Shown piece after piece: positions 9,287-18,559 of a stretch of 64,000 nucleotides of DNA; the first letter of the stretch is position 1; every line of letters starts with the position of its first letter. A program made the position numbers and the translations under genes. This DNA is from JBCCFC01 sp965213595 (GTDB taxonomy: Bacteria; Chloroflexota; Anaerolineae; Caldilineales; Caldilineaceae): the NCBI GenBank assembly GCA_965213595.1, contig CBDBZO010000004.1, forward strand, positions 248,001 to 312,000. Reading direction: 5' to 3'. The notes below the pieces were generated by a model that saw only the letters and a program-made list of their open reading frames with translations, made no database searches and had not been told where the DNA came from.

Positions 9287-10294
9287 ATGTTTCCACGATT
9301 ACTTAGCTGGCTGATATCGCTTACCGCAGCGCTTATTACCTTGCTGGCTGCGGCGCGGCTGCTGTCGACTTTGCGCTGGCTGCGCATCGTCCAGGAATCG
9401 CCGCGCCCGCTCGCTTCCTTTGCGGAGGCGCAGCAGCGCGTGGCGCTGCTCCATGCGCTGGAGACGGGCGCGCACCTGTCGCCGGGCGGAGGCACACATC
9501 TGCTCCACCACGACGCTCGCACGGCGCGGGCAATCGTGCTGCTGCACGGCTTTACCAACGGCCCGCAGCAGTTCGACCAACTGGCGCAGCGGCTGCACGC
9601 GCGCGGCCACAATGTGCTCGTGGCGCGCATGCCCGGCCACGGCCTGCGCGATCGCTCGGCACAGTCGCTGGCGGCGCTAACGGCGAACGACTTGGTTGCG
9701 GCGGCCAACGAGGCGGCGGATGTGGCGAGCGGGCTGGGCGAGCGCGTGAGCGTCGTCGGCTTTTCGATGGGCGGCATCCTGGCGGGCTGGCTGGCCCACC
9801 ACCGCGCGGATGTAGACGAAGTAACGATCATCTCTGCACCGTACCACATGCACGCCGTCGATACGCGTCTGCTCGGCCTGCTGCCCCCGCTGCTGCGCTT
9901 TCTGCCCAACCGCTTCCAGTGGTGGGACCCGGAACGCGGCGAGCAGCGCGCTGCCCCACAGCACGCCTATCCGCGCTTCCCGCTGCACGCGCTGGCGGCG
10001 CTCATCCACCTGAGCAATGCGGTGCTGGCCCACGCCAATCGGCGCGCCCCGCTGGTGGAGCGGCTGCTCGTGATTAGCAACCCCACGGACGAGGCCGTGG
10101 ATAGCAGCGGCCTCGCCACCCTGGCCGCACGCTGGCGGCAGCACGGCGCCGCGGTGCGCGAATTTGCCTTCGACGAAACGTGGGCGCTGCGCCACGACAT
10201 CATCGATCCTACCCAGCCCGCACAGCAGGTGGAGCGCGTCTACCCGGTGTTGGAAACGCTTCTGTTTCCGGATGCGGAAGAGCGCGCCGCATAA
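9287..10294 (+). CDS. Alpha/beta hydrolase, membrane-anchored carboxylesterase type
   Basis: 335 residues. A hydrophobic N-terminus (residues 5-25) looks like a membrane anchor or uncleaved signal. The hydrolase core shows the oxyanion segment VLLHGFTNGPQQF, the nucleophile elbow GFSMGG, and a late His in RHDIIDP near the end, the expected acid/His region. Similar to esterases/thioesterases acting on acyl esters; substrate not predictable. It is divergent from the DUF418 gene with about 100 bases between starts. Confidence 0.78.
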   Translation: MFPRLLSWLISLTAALITLLAAARLLSTLRWLRIVQESPRPLASFAEAQQRVALLHALETGAHLSPGGGTHLLHHDARTARAIVLLHGFTNGPQQFDQLAQRLHARGHNVLVARMPGHGLRDRSAQSLAALTANDLVAAANEAADVASGLGERVSVVGFSMGGILAGWLAHHRADVDEVTIISAPYHMHAVDTRLLGLLPPLLRFLPNRFQWWDPERGEQRAAPQHAYPRFPLHALAALIHLSNAVLAHANRRAPLVERLLVISNPTDEAVDSSGLATLAARWRQHGAAVREFAFDETWALRHDIIDPTQPAQQVERVYPVLETLLFPDAEERAA

Positions 10295-10382
10295 TTTACA
10301 TCAAATGGCGTGCGGGAAAACGAGTTGGTTCCCGATAAAGAAAGCAGACGCGCTTTGTCGCAAAAGCTTCAGATAGCCAGAT

Positions 10383-10964
10383 ATGGATAAACAGCACCCA
10401 CCTGAACAGGCAGACGCTGCGGCAGTAACGCCAGCAGCGCCTTTGCCGTTGGCGAAAGAAGAACAAAGTGCCGAGCCAACTGCCGAGCCAACTGCCGAGC
10501 CGGTTGCCGAGGGGCGGCGCGGCTCGTATATCACGTTGGCGGCTGCTGTCCTCCTCCTTCTTTCTGCTGCGGGCAGCTACGTTTATCTGCAGCGCAGCGG
10601 CAGCGACAGCCTTGAGATTGCCAAACTGGAAGTAACGGTTGACGACATTTTTTACGGCAGCGAGAACAATAATCTTGAGTCTCCGCCGGTCTGGCACGTT
10701 CAGCGTAACGCACCGGTGCAGGTACATGTCATCAACAGGGGGGAGCTAAATCACAACTGGGCCATTGTCCACAAAGACATTGAACTGCCCGTTCCCTTTA
10801 GCGAGGGGCAGAGCAGCGACAAAATTCTCTTTACCGCGGGCATGGTTTATGGCGACAATGAAACCACGCTCACCTTTTTTGCGCCGGACGTAGGCGAGTA
10901 CCAGGTAATCTGTACGGTTGAAGGTCACTATCCCTTTATGCAGGGTCGGCTAATTGTCGAGTAG
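10383..10964 (+). CDS. Membrane-anchored cupredoxin (type 1 copper protein)
   Basis: 193 residues: a polar, Pro/Glu/Thr-rich N-terminus with a triplicated AEPT unit (DNA 10471-10508), one membrane helix (about residues 48-67), then a cupredoxin domain. Candidate copper ligands are His124 (in NHNW) and Cys177, His182 and Met186 in the C-terminal loop CTVEGHYPFM. Such proteins carry single electrons on the outer face of the membrane. The next gene encodes a di-haem cytochrome 15 bases downstream, so the pair may form an electron-transfer couple. No copper-handling genes are adjacent. Confidence 0.8.
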   Translation: MDKQHPPEQADAAAVTPAAPLPLAKEEQSAEPTAEPTAEPVAEGRRGSYITLAAAVLLLLSAAGSYVYLQRSGSDSLEIAKLEVTVDDIFYGSENNNLESPPVWHVQRNAPVQVHVINRGELNHNWAIVHKDIELPVPFSEGQSSDKILFTAGMVYGDNETTLTFFAPDVGEYQVICTVEGHYPFMQGRLIVE

Positions 10965-10979
10965 ACACCCTTTTGACTA

Positions 10980-12206
10980 ATGCGTAAACGCTATTTAATC
11001 GCTATCATTATTGCCGTGGAATTGGCTGTTGGCTTGGCCCTGGCCGTAAGTTTTCGCGATCTTCTGCACGAGCGGGCCAATCAACCGGCGGCAGGTAATG
11101 CAGTGAACACAGCCGCGCCCGCCGCGGAGCAAGTCACCATTGAACCCGCAGCATTTGTGGGTGCTTCCGTGGGCGATTCCGCGAACGCCGCCGCTGGCCC
11201 TACTGTGCTCGACGGCGAGACGGCTCCGGTTCAGCCGTCGTCGGCCAACGTGCCCGCCGCCGTGTTTACGCTTTTTCAGCCGCTGCCCGCACAGGCTCCC
11301 TCGCTCGATTACGAACGCAGCGAAGCGCTCATCGCGCTGGGGCGCACGCTTTGGTACGATCCGCGCCTCTCCGCTTCGCAGCAGATGAGCTGCAACACCT
11401 GCCACCCGCTGGGCCAGTACGGCGCGGACAACCTGCCACGCTCGCTCGGCCACCGAGGGGATCCCGTTCGCCGCAACGCGCAAACGGTCTACAACGCAGC
11501 CCTGCACGTAGCACAGTTCTGGGATGGCCGCAGCCCCACCGTCGAACATCAGGCTATGGAGCCGATTACCTCCGCTGCGGAGATGGGTATGCTGGACCCT
11601 GCATGGGTGGAAGCGCTTCTGGGCTCGATTCCCGGCTATGCGCTGCTTTTTGCCGCGGCCTTCCCCAGCGAGGCCAACAGCATCACCTACGACAACGTCG
11701 GCACGGCCATCGGCGCGTTCGAGCGCGGGCTGCTTACGCCCTCGCGCTTTGATGACTTCCTGGCAGGCGATGCCAGCCAGCTAACGGACGCCGAACAGCA
11801 GGGGCTGACGACCTTCGTCGAAGTCGGCTGCACGGGCTGCCACCTGGGCACAACTGTAGGCGGCCTATTTTATAAGAAGCTGGGCGAAATCATCCCGTAC
11901 AGCACGCAGGACCCGGGGCGATACGAGGTGACCGGCAGCGAAGACGATCGCCACGTCTTCAAAGTGCCCAGCCTGCGCAACGTCACGCGGACGGCGCCTT
12001 ACCTGCACGACGGCAGCATTGCCACGCTGGAGGAAATGGTTGCGCTGATGGGGCGCCACCAGTTGGGCAAGGAGTTGAGCGAGCGGGAAATTGGCGAAAT
12101 TATGGCGTTCCTGCACGCGCTAACGGGCGAGATTCCGCTGTCGTATGTCGCGGAGCCGGAGCTGCCTGCGAGCGGCCCAAACACGCCTGGGCCCCAGCTT
12201 GAATAG
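10980..12206 (+). CDS. Di-haem cytochrome c peroxidase / MauG family protein
   Basis: 408 residues: N-terminal signal anchor, a low-complexity Ala/Pro stretch to about residue 90, then a bacterial di-haem peroxidase domain. Two haem c sites are present, CNTCH (138-142) and CTGCH (284-288), with family segments VYNAALHVAQFWDGRSPTVE and a C-terminal VPSLRNVTRTAPYLHDGS. It reduces hydrogen peroxide with electrons from a small carrier, or, if MauG-like, oxidises a protein substrate. The upstream cupredoxin is a natural electron donor. Which of the two activities applies cannot be read from the motifs. Confidence 0.87.
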   Translation: MRKRYLIAIIIAVELAVGLALAVSFRDLLHERANQPAAGNAVNTAAPAAEQVTIEPAAFVGASVGDSANAAAGPTVLDGETAPVQPSSANVPAAVFTLFQPLPAQAPSLDYERSEALIALGRTLWYDPRLSASQQMSCNTCHPLGQYGADNLPRSLGHRGDPVRRNAQTVYNAALHVAQFWDGRSPTVEHQAMEPITSAAEMGMLDPAWVEALLGSIPGYALLFAAAFPSEANSITYDNVGTAIGAFERGLLTPSRFDDFLAGDASQLTDAEQQGLTTFVEVGCTGCHLGTTVGGLFYKKLGEIIPYSTQDPGRYEVTGSEDDRHVFKVPSLRNVTRTAPYLHDGSIATLEEMVALMGRHQLGKELSEREIGEIMAFLHALTGEIPLSYVAEPELPASGPNTPGPQLE

Positions 12207-12322
12207 CGCTTGCAAGGATGTTTGTCAATTACAACCGTCATGGTTTTCGCTAAGTCGCGGTTCGCGAAATTTGCTGGGTTCTCTGAGCTTTGATGGGGTA
12301 GGAGGGCAAGGCTCGACCAACG

Positions 12323-12427
12323 GTGCGACGCACTTCGGAAAGTGCGTCGCACGTTTGCGGTAAGTCCTTCCCCTTTCGGGTGATCGACCAGCCGGATGTG
12401 CGACGCACCTCGGAAGGTGCATCGCAC
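12323..12427. repeat. Two copies of a GTGCGACGCAC hairpin in the 394-base gap before 12601
   Basis: Hairpins at 12323-12352 and 12398-12427 each have 11-12 base arms (GTGCGACGCAC with its complement) around a TTCGGAA or CTCGGAA loop. They are direct repeats of one another 75 bases apart. The rest of 12207-12600 holds no gene or RNA that I recognise. Confidence 0.75.
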
Positions 12428-12600
12428 GCTGGGTCGCCTTGCTCGTGCACCCCACAATCCCTCGGAGTGCCATTTGCTTTTCTTGATGGAACGTTTGCAT
12501 TAGAGAATGATCGCTCAGCAATTGTGCTGTCTAATCTGTGCAAGCAGCTGAGTTCAAATATACATCCACTACCTGTCCACCACATCACCTCCTTTGCCCC

Positions 12601-14589
12601 ATGAAAAATTTTCGAGAAAACATAATTTACGTACTGCTTGGCGTTGTCGCCCTGGTATTGGTTGGCATAACGGTGGGTTTGCAGCTGTACAGTTCCTCCA
12701 GCGAAGGGCTCGGCCTTTTGGATGCGCTGTTCAGCCCCACCGCCGCACCCCTTGCTGCATCCACGCCCAATCTGCCCGCGACCGCCGAGCCGTTGAGCGT
12801 CGTTGCTTCAACCACTGTGCCAACTGTTGCGGCAGAGCCAGCAACGCCAATCGCCGTCGAAGTTGTCGCCGCCGTTGCGGCAGCCCCGGCAGCTCCGGGG
12901 GCTGCTGGGACAAGTGCCCAATCGTCGACCACGGCCTCGCAGCCGGGCGTGAACACGGCGGGCGTCGGCGACGTAGAGGCTCAGATGTTGGCGGCCACGC
13001 GGCTCACCACCAGCCTCAGCGACGAGGTGATCACCGAGTTGGTGTACGATGATCAAAATGCCCTCGGCTTTGTCTCCTTCGATAACTACACGGCGCAGCG
13101 CGACAAGCTGCGCTCGCTCGCTCTGCCCGCGCTCACCGGCAGCGGGTTTGTCAACTTGAGCGCCCAAGGCGAGCTGCCCGTCGACTATCCCTTGGTGCGG
13201 CCGCTCTTTCTGTACACAACGGCCAGCGCCCTGCAGCAGCCGGAGACTGCGGCTTACCTGGCCTGCTACCTTGGCAGCGTCGACGTGGCCAGCCGGGCGG
13301 TTGGCATCTTCCCGCCCAGCACCCTACAGTTTGCGCAGAATATCAACCGCTTTAACGAAGTGCTGGGGCGCACCGGCGTGCCCACCTGTGAGGCGAACGG
13401 GTTGACGGCCGCCACAGTTGTCGTCGAAGGCAGCACAACCGTCGCGCCGCTGAGCGAACAAATTCGCGACCGCTTCATGGAGGCGGGCTACGCTGGCAAT
13501 GTCATTGTCAACCCCGTCGGATCGGGCGAAGGCATCAGCCGCTTCTGCACAGAAAGCGACGCTGGGGGCCGCGTCGATATTGCGATGGCGAGCCGCCCCA
13601 TCCGCGAGGACGAACGGGCAGCGTGCCGCGACAGCGGGCGCGAGCCCCTGGAGTTTGTGGTGGCAACGGATGCGCTGGCCGTGGTCGTCAGCACCAGCAA
13701 TTCCTTTGCGCAAGCGCTCACTTTCTCCCAGCTGCAGGATGCCTTTACGAGCGCGGAGCTCTGGTCGGACGTCAACCCCAGCTGGCCGCAGGAGTCCATT
13801 GCGCGGGTCGTCCCCCCACCCAACCGCGGCACGTTTGATTTCTTTGTCGAGGCGGCCTTTGATCCCAACCTGCCCGATGTCGCGGCAGCGCTGGCCGCCC
13901 AAGTTTCCCTTCCGCCCACGCCCAACCCCTCGCCCGAACCTGCTGCGGCTGAACCCGTCGCCGCCAGCAGCACCGCCGCCAGCAGCACCACCACCGACAC
14001 CATCGCCACCGACACCATCGCCACCGACAGCACCCTGCTGGCAACGAATACGATCGCCCTGACCGACGGCGCGTCGCCCGCTACGTCCACGCCGGTGCCG
14101 CCGACGCCGCCCTCGGTCGACGCGTCTGCTGCCGAATTAGTCTTTGGCTCTCTCGATAGCGACAGCGGCTGCTCCTTTGCAACAGAAATCGTTGCGCGCG
14201 TGCTGGCCGACAATTTTGACTACGCAGTTCGCGTTGAACGCTTTAGCAGCATCGAGCGTTTATACCGGTCGCTGGCGCAAGAAGAGGGGGCGGAGCCCAT
14301 CGATCTGACGCTCTGCCACGCCTTCCCCCGCGACAGCCAGTACCTGGCTCGGTACGGCGGTCGCTTAAACGTGATGGGCAGCGTCTACGCGCGAGCGGAT
14401 AACCAGCGCTGGTACGCGCTCGTACATTCCAGCCTCTACACGCCGCTGCAGCGAGAAGCCCCCTGCGTCTACAGCCTGTTCGACGACCGACTTGCGCTCG
14501 GCGATCTGCAGTTTGAAACACAAGACGTGTCTACCTGGTTGGCGGAACACGAGGATACCGTAGCGGCTTGGGTAAGCTGCGAAGAGTAG
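12601..14589 (+). CDS. Membrane-anchored protein with PstS-like halves in swapped order
   Basis: 662 residues from ATG 12601; the frame is open from 12538 but the helix begins right after this Met. Layout: N-terminal membrane helix (about 8-30), Ala/Pro/Thr-rich linker to 115, a segment (about 135-255) like the C-terminal lobe of phosphate-binding PstS (ALGFVSFDNY, YPLVRPLFLYT), then a segment (about 267-440) like the PstS N-terminal lobe (EGSTTVAPLSEQ, NPVGSGEGISRF, DIAMASRPI), a Ser/Thr/Pro linker with ATDTI repeats (445-505), and a Cys-containing last domain (509-662) resembling the periplasmic-binding fold. No permease or ATPase is near, so a sensing or scaffold role is as likely as transport. 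Confidence 0.65.
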   Translation: MKNFRENIIYVLLGVVALVLVGITVGLQLYSSSSEGLGLLDALFSPTAAPLAASTPNLPATAEPLSVVASTTVPTVAAEPATPIAVEVVAAVAAAPAAPGAAGTSAQSSTTASQPGVNTAGVGDVEAQMLAATRLTTSLSDEVITELVYDDQNALGFVSFDNYTAQRDKLRSLALPALTGSGFVNLSAQGELPVDYPLVRPLFLYTTASALQQPETAAYLACYLGSVDVASRAVGIFPPSTLQFAQNINRFNEVLGRTGVPTCEANGLTAATVVVEGSTTVAPLSEQIRDRFMEAGYAGNVIVNPVGSGEGISRFCTESDAGGRVDIAMASRPIREDERAACRDSGREPLEFVVATDALAVVVSTSNSFAQALTFSQLQDAFTSAELWSDVNPSWPQESIARVVPPPNRGTFDFFVEAAFDPNLPDVAAALAAQVSLPPTPNPSPEPAAAEPVAASSTAASSTTTDTIATDTIATDSTLLATNTIALTDGASPATSTPVPPTPPSVDASAAELVFGSLDSDSGCSFATEIVARVLADNFDYAVRVERFSSIERLYRSLAQEEGAEPIDLTLCHAFPRDSQYLARYGGRLNVMGSVYARADNQRWYALVHSSLYTPLQREAPCVYSLFDDRLALGDLQFETQDVSTWLAEHEDTVAAWVSCEE

Positions 14590-14645
14590 CGTTAATTTTT
14601 TAACAAACAAACATAGTTGAGCCCCGCTCAGCGACAAGGAATAAG

Positions 14646-17600
14646 ATGACTAAACAATACGCTAGACTCCTGCGGCTCCTAATCGTTTTCAGCCTGCTCT
14701 GTCTAAACATGCCCCTGCTCAACGTGCCTGCTGCCCTGGCGCAAGAGGACAGCGACGAAGCGCAGTCAGCGGCGGGTGATTCCATCGCAGTGGGCTCGAA
14801 GAACTTTACCGAGCAGTTGATTCTGGGGCAGATGTTGGTGCTGTTGCTCGAGGACGCTGGCTACAGCGTTGTAGACCGGACGGGAACCGGCGGCACGGAC
14901 GTGGTGCGCGAGGCGCTGGAAGCGGGCGACATCGATCTCTACCCGGAGTACACCGGCACGACTTTGTCCATCCACCACGGCCTGCCGTCCAACGCCCTGC
15001 CCACCGAGCCCGACCGCGTCTACGAACTCGCCCGCTCGCTGGACGCCGCCGACGGCCTGGTCGCCCTGCCGCCCGCGCCCTTCAACAACACCTACACGCT
15101 GATGGTGCGCCAGGAGCTCGTCGACGAAGGCGTGGAGACGCTGGAGGAGCTGGCCGACTACATGACTACCGCGGAGACCGCGCTCACGCTCTGCGTCGAC
15201 AGCGAATTCTTCAGCCGCCCCCAGGACGGCTTGCAGGACTTGGAGAGGCAGTACGGCTTCACCTTTGACGACGAGAACATCGTGCTGACGGACCTCGACC
15301 AGGCTTACGAGAGCCTGCGCGAGGGCGAGTGCGACGTGGCCGAGGGCTTTACCACCGACGGTCGCATCCCCGCCTACGGCTTTGCCACCCTCGAAGATTC
15401 GCTCGGCTTCTTCCCCGTCTACAACCCCGGCCCCGTGGTGCGCGCGGAAGTCATCGAGGCCAATCCCGAACTGATCGATGTGCTGACCAGCTACGGCAGC
15501 TACCTGGACGATGAAACAATGGCTCAGCTCAACGCCCAGGTCAGCCTCGGCCCAGATGGCGTGGCCAGCTCCGGTGATGAACTTTCGCCCCAGGACGCCG
15601 CCCGTCGCTTCCTGCTTGAAATCGGCCTGCTGCGGCCCGATGCCATCCGCGTAGGTGCACAAGAGACAACGGGCCAGCAGCTGCTGGCGCAGATGCTGGT
15701 TCTGCTGCTCGAGGACGCTGGCTACGAGGCGTCCGCGCAAATGAACGTGCAAAGCACCGATGCGATTCGCCAGGCGCTGCTAACGGAGGAAATCGATCTC
15801 TACCCCACTTACGTCGCCACCGACTTGGTTGTGCACCACGGCATTCCCATGCAGGCCCTGCCCTCCAGCGCCGACCGCGCCCACGCGCTGGCGCAGAGTC
15901 TGGACGCCACGATCACCGGCGTGGCGCTGCTCTCGCGCTCGCCGCTGGATAACCACGCGGTGCTGCTCGCCGGGCCGGAGCTGGTTGCGCAAGGCATCAC
16001 CAGCCTCGAAGGGCTGGCAGTCAACGCCAGCGACGATGCGCCCCTGGTTCTCTGCCTCCCGCCTCAGCTCAACGACAATCTCGCCGTCGACCTGGCGGCA
16101 CTGGCCGAACGCTATGCGCTCGATCCCGCCGCCCTGGCTGCGCAAACGCTGGAGGGCAACCTGTTCGAGGCGCTCTCCAGCGGTGCTTGCGACATGGCGG
16201 TGGGTGAAGCCACCGACGGCTACCTGGCCCTCAACCCCGCGGCTGGCCTGGCCGACCCGGCGGAGTTCTTCCCCGCCAACCATCTCGCGCTCGCCATGCG
16301 CCAATCCTCGCTCGTGGAACTGCCTAGCCTGGTAACGCTGCTGGACGACTTCGTGCAGAGTTTGGATAACCAGACCATTCGCCAGCTCAACGCTCAGATC
16401 GCTTATGGGCCAGACGGCGAACCCGGGAGCGGTGATGAACGCGAAGCCACGGATGTGGCGCGTATCTATCTCGAAGAAACGCAGCAAATCAGCCCCGCTC
16501 AAGTCGTCGATGCCACGGCGACGCCGACGGGTACGTTGCCGCTCACGTCTACCACTACCACAACGGACGTGGAAGCAACCGTTCCCAATAGCGAAGACTC
16601 AACCGGTGAGGACTCGGACGGTGAAGACTCGGACGGTGAAGACTCGGACGGCGAAGACTCGAACGACGGGAATTCGACCAGCACGGACTCGCCCAGCGAG
16701 AGCGCCGAACCGCCGCAGCCAACTGACGGTGAAGCCGCTATCCAGTCGCTGCGCGCGCCGCTGGAGCAGGAGTTGATCACTGCCCGCAACGCACTTGCTG
16801 CCCAAATTGGCACTGCCGGCGATGCGCCAACCATTCGCATTGCCAGCAGCAGCGAGGCGAGCCATGCGCTTTACGGTGAACTCGTTTCGCTGCTCCTGGC
16901 AAATGTTGGCTTTGACGTCAGCGCTCAGTTTGGGCTGGGCGATGCCGCGGCCCTGCGCGAAGCGTTGCGCGCGGACGAGATCGACCTTTACATCGAGTCG
17001 ACCGGCGTCGGGCTGTCGCTCTTTTACGGGCTGCCTAATTTTGCGCTGCCCCGCGAGCGTGAAGTAGCCTATGGCCTCATCCGGCGCTTGGATGCGCCAA
17101 AGGGCATCGCGTGGTTGCCGCCCAGCCGGGCGGACAGCTCCTATGCCCTGCTCATTGGGCCGCTCCTGCGCGAACAACTCGGGCTGGAGACCCTCGACGA
17201 CTTAGCGGCCTACACCAACGCCAATGACTCACCGCTGACGCTATGCATAAACGATTCGTTTTTCAATACGTATAACGACAGCTCGCCAGGCGGGCTGTTT
17301 GCTATTCAAGAGACGTATAATTTCCAGCTCCCCGCCGAACGGATACGCATTCTGCCCCGGCCTGAACTCTACGCTAGCTACGCCGCCGGCGAGTGCGATG
17401 TGCTGGGCACGTCGCGCCTAGATGGGCAGATCGATAGCGCCGGCTTGCACGTGCTAGCGGACACAAGCTCGGCCATCCCTGCTTTCTCTCTCAGCCCCGT
17501 GGCGCAGCGGGAGGTGATGGTGGCCTATCCAGCGCTGAGCAATCTTTTGGAGACGCTGAGCAGCTATCTAACCAGCGAGAGCCTGCGTCAGCTGGATGTT

Positions 17601-17732
17601 ACCGTTGTCGTCGGGCCAGATGGCGAACCGGACAGCGGCGACGAGCTTACGCCGCGCAGCGCCGCCCGCGCCCTGCTGTGCAGCGACAACCTGATCGAAA
17701 GCTGCGGCGACTCATCTATCGACTCGCCCTAA
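14646..17732 (+). CDS. Secreted protein with three tandem OpuAC/ProX-type solute-binding domains
   Basis: 1028 residues with a cleavable signal peptide ending near Ala30-Leu-Ala. Three repeats of a glycine-betaine/choline/carnitine-binding domain follow (about 47-325, 333-615, 729-1010). Domain 1 keeps the canonical VGSKNFTEQ and DLYPEYTGT motifs; domains 2 (DLYPTYVAT) and 3 (DLYIESTGV) are degenerate. Each domain has a paired Cys (LC at the start of lobe 2, and GECD/GACD) and ends in a GPDG...SGDE block. An acidic linker (about 651-682) made of a GEDSD repeat joins 2 and 3. No opu permease or ATPase genes are adjacent. It follows the previous gene by 56 bases. Confidence 0.8.
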   Translation: MTKQYARLLRLLIVFSLLCLNMPLLNVPAALAQEDSDEAQSAAGDSIAVGSKNFTEQLILGQMLVLLLEDAGYSVVDRTGTGGTDVVREALEAGDIDLYPEYTGTTLSIHHGLPSNALPTEPDRVYELARSLDAADGLVALPPAPFNNTYTLMVRQELVDEGVETLEELADYMTTAETALTLCVDSEFFSRPQDGLQDLERQYGFTFDDENIVLTDLDQAYESLREGECDVAEGFTTDGRIPAYGFATLEDSLGFFPVYNPGPVVRAEVIEANPELIDVLTSYGSYLDDETMAQLNAQVSLGPDGVASSGDELSPQDAARRFLLEIGLLRPDAIRVGAQETTGQQLLAQMLVLLLEDAGYEASAQMNVQSTDAIRQALLTEEIDLYPTYVATDLVVHHGIPMQALPSSADRAHALAQSLDATITGVALLSRSPLDNHAVLLAGPELVAQGITSLEGLAVNASDDAPLVLCLPPQLNDNLAVDLAALAERYALDPAALAAQTLEGNLFEALSSGACDMAVGEATDGYLALNPAAGLADPAEFFPANHLALAMRQSSLVELPSLVTLLDDFVQSLDNQTIRQLNAQIAYGPDGEPGSGDEREATDVARIYLEETQQISPAQVVDATATPTGTLPLTSTTTTTDVEATVPNSEDSTGEDSDGEDSDGEDSDGEDSNDGNSTSTDSPSESAEPPQPTDGEAAIQSLRAPLEQELITARNALAAQIGTAGDAPTIRIASSSEASHALYGELVSLLLANVGFDVSAQFGLGDAAALREALRADEIDLYIESTGVGLSLFYGLPNFALPREREVAYGLIRRLDAPKGIAWLPPSRADSSYALLIGPLLREQLGLETLDDLAAYTNANDSPLTLCINDSFFNTYNDSSPGGLFAIQETYNFQLPAERIRILPRPELYASYAAGECDVLGTSRLDGQIDSAGLHVLADTSSAIPAFSLSPVAQREVMVAYPALSNLLETLSSYLTSESLRQLDVTVVVGPDGEPDSGDELTPRSAARALLCSDNLIESCGDSSIDSP

Positions 17733-17749
17733 ATCTCAACAATCTACCT

Positions 17750-18529
17750 ATGTCTCACAATCTACACGTCGCCGCCATTGATCTCGACGATACTCTCGTC
17801 CGCAACGACTGGACCATCAGCGAGCGAGCGCTGGTCGCCATTGCCCGCTGGCGCGCCGAACGCGGCCAGGTGGTGATTGCGACCGGTCGCCCGCCGCGCT
17901 GGACGCGCCACATTCCGGACGTGCTGCACGACGCGCCCTGGGTCTGCTACAACGGCGCGCTGGCCTTTGAGAATGGCGAAGAGATTTACCGCAACATGCT
18001 GCCCGCGGAGACGGTGCGTCGGCTGCTCGACCTCTTCGCGCGCGAGCTGCCCGAAAGCCGCATTGGCCTGGAGGTCGACGATTTGCTGCACGTTAATCGG
18101 CTGGTGGAGAGCGATGAAGCGCGCCAGGACGTGCGCCTGGCCGAAGACTTGCTCACGCTGGCTGACCAGCCCACCGCCAAAATTTTGCTCACGAGCGAAC
18201 ACTTTCACGCCCTGCGCGACCAGATTGAAGCGATCAGCGGCGGCGCGGGCTTTCTCGTCTCGTCCAAAGTGGGCATGGTGCAGATGATGGCGCCGAACGC
18301 CTCCAAAGCGACGGCCCTGCGTGAGCTGGCCGCGCGCTGGGGTTGGGGAATGGAGAACGTGGTTGCCTTTGGCGATGATGTCAACGATGTGGAGATGGTG
18401 CGCGAAGCCGGGCTGGGCGTTGCCATGGAGAACGCTGTGCCCGAAGTCAAGGCCGTTGCCAGCCGCGTCGCGCCCAGCAACGATGAAGACGGGGTGGCGG
18501 CTGTGCTGGAGGAGCTGCTGGCGGCGTAG
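17750..18529 (+). CDS. HAD-superfamily phosphatase, Cof type
   Basis: 259 residues from ATG 17750. Motif I is AAIDLDDTLV (Asp nucleophile), motif II lies in VIATGRPP, and motif IV is VAFGDDVNDVEMV, with a type IIB cap between. These are features of Cof-like phosphatases acting on sugar phosphates, nucleotides or similar small metabolites. The upstream in-frame start at 17678 overlaps the previous gene and was not used. The stop TAG is formed by the first bases of a palindromic repeat (18526-18553). Confidence 0.87.
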   Translation: MSHNLHVAAIDLDDTLVRNDWTISERALVAIARWRAERGQVVIATGRPPRWTRHIPDVLHDAPWVCYNGALAFENGEEIYRNMLPAETVRRLLDLFARELPESRIGLEVDDLLHVNRLVESDEARQDVRLAEDLLTLADQPTAKILLTSEHFHALRDQIEAISGGAGFLVSSKVGMVQMMAPNASKATALRELAARWGWGMENVVAFGDDVNDVEMVREAGLGVAMENAVPEVKAVASRVAPSNDEDGVAAVLEELLAA

Positions 18530-18553
18530 GGGCACGCCATGGCGTGCCCCTAC
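18526..18553. repeat. GTAGGGGCACG palindrome overlapping the HAD gene stop
   Basis: A near-perfect 28-base palindrome GTAGGGGCACGCC/GGCGTGCCCCTAC. It belongs to the same edge-sequence family as the repeats around the RAYT gene (49288-52551) and those at 31436-31463 and 36016-36041. It lies between two convergent genes and may also serve as a transcription barrier. Confidence 0.85.
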
Positions 18554-18559
18554 GACCGT

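Noticed and set aside
12207..12600. Riboswitch or structured RNA in the gap before 12601
   Set aside because: The structure consists of two simple identical-type hairpins with no conserved riboswitch core; it is better explained as a dispersed repeat.
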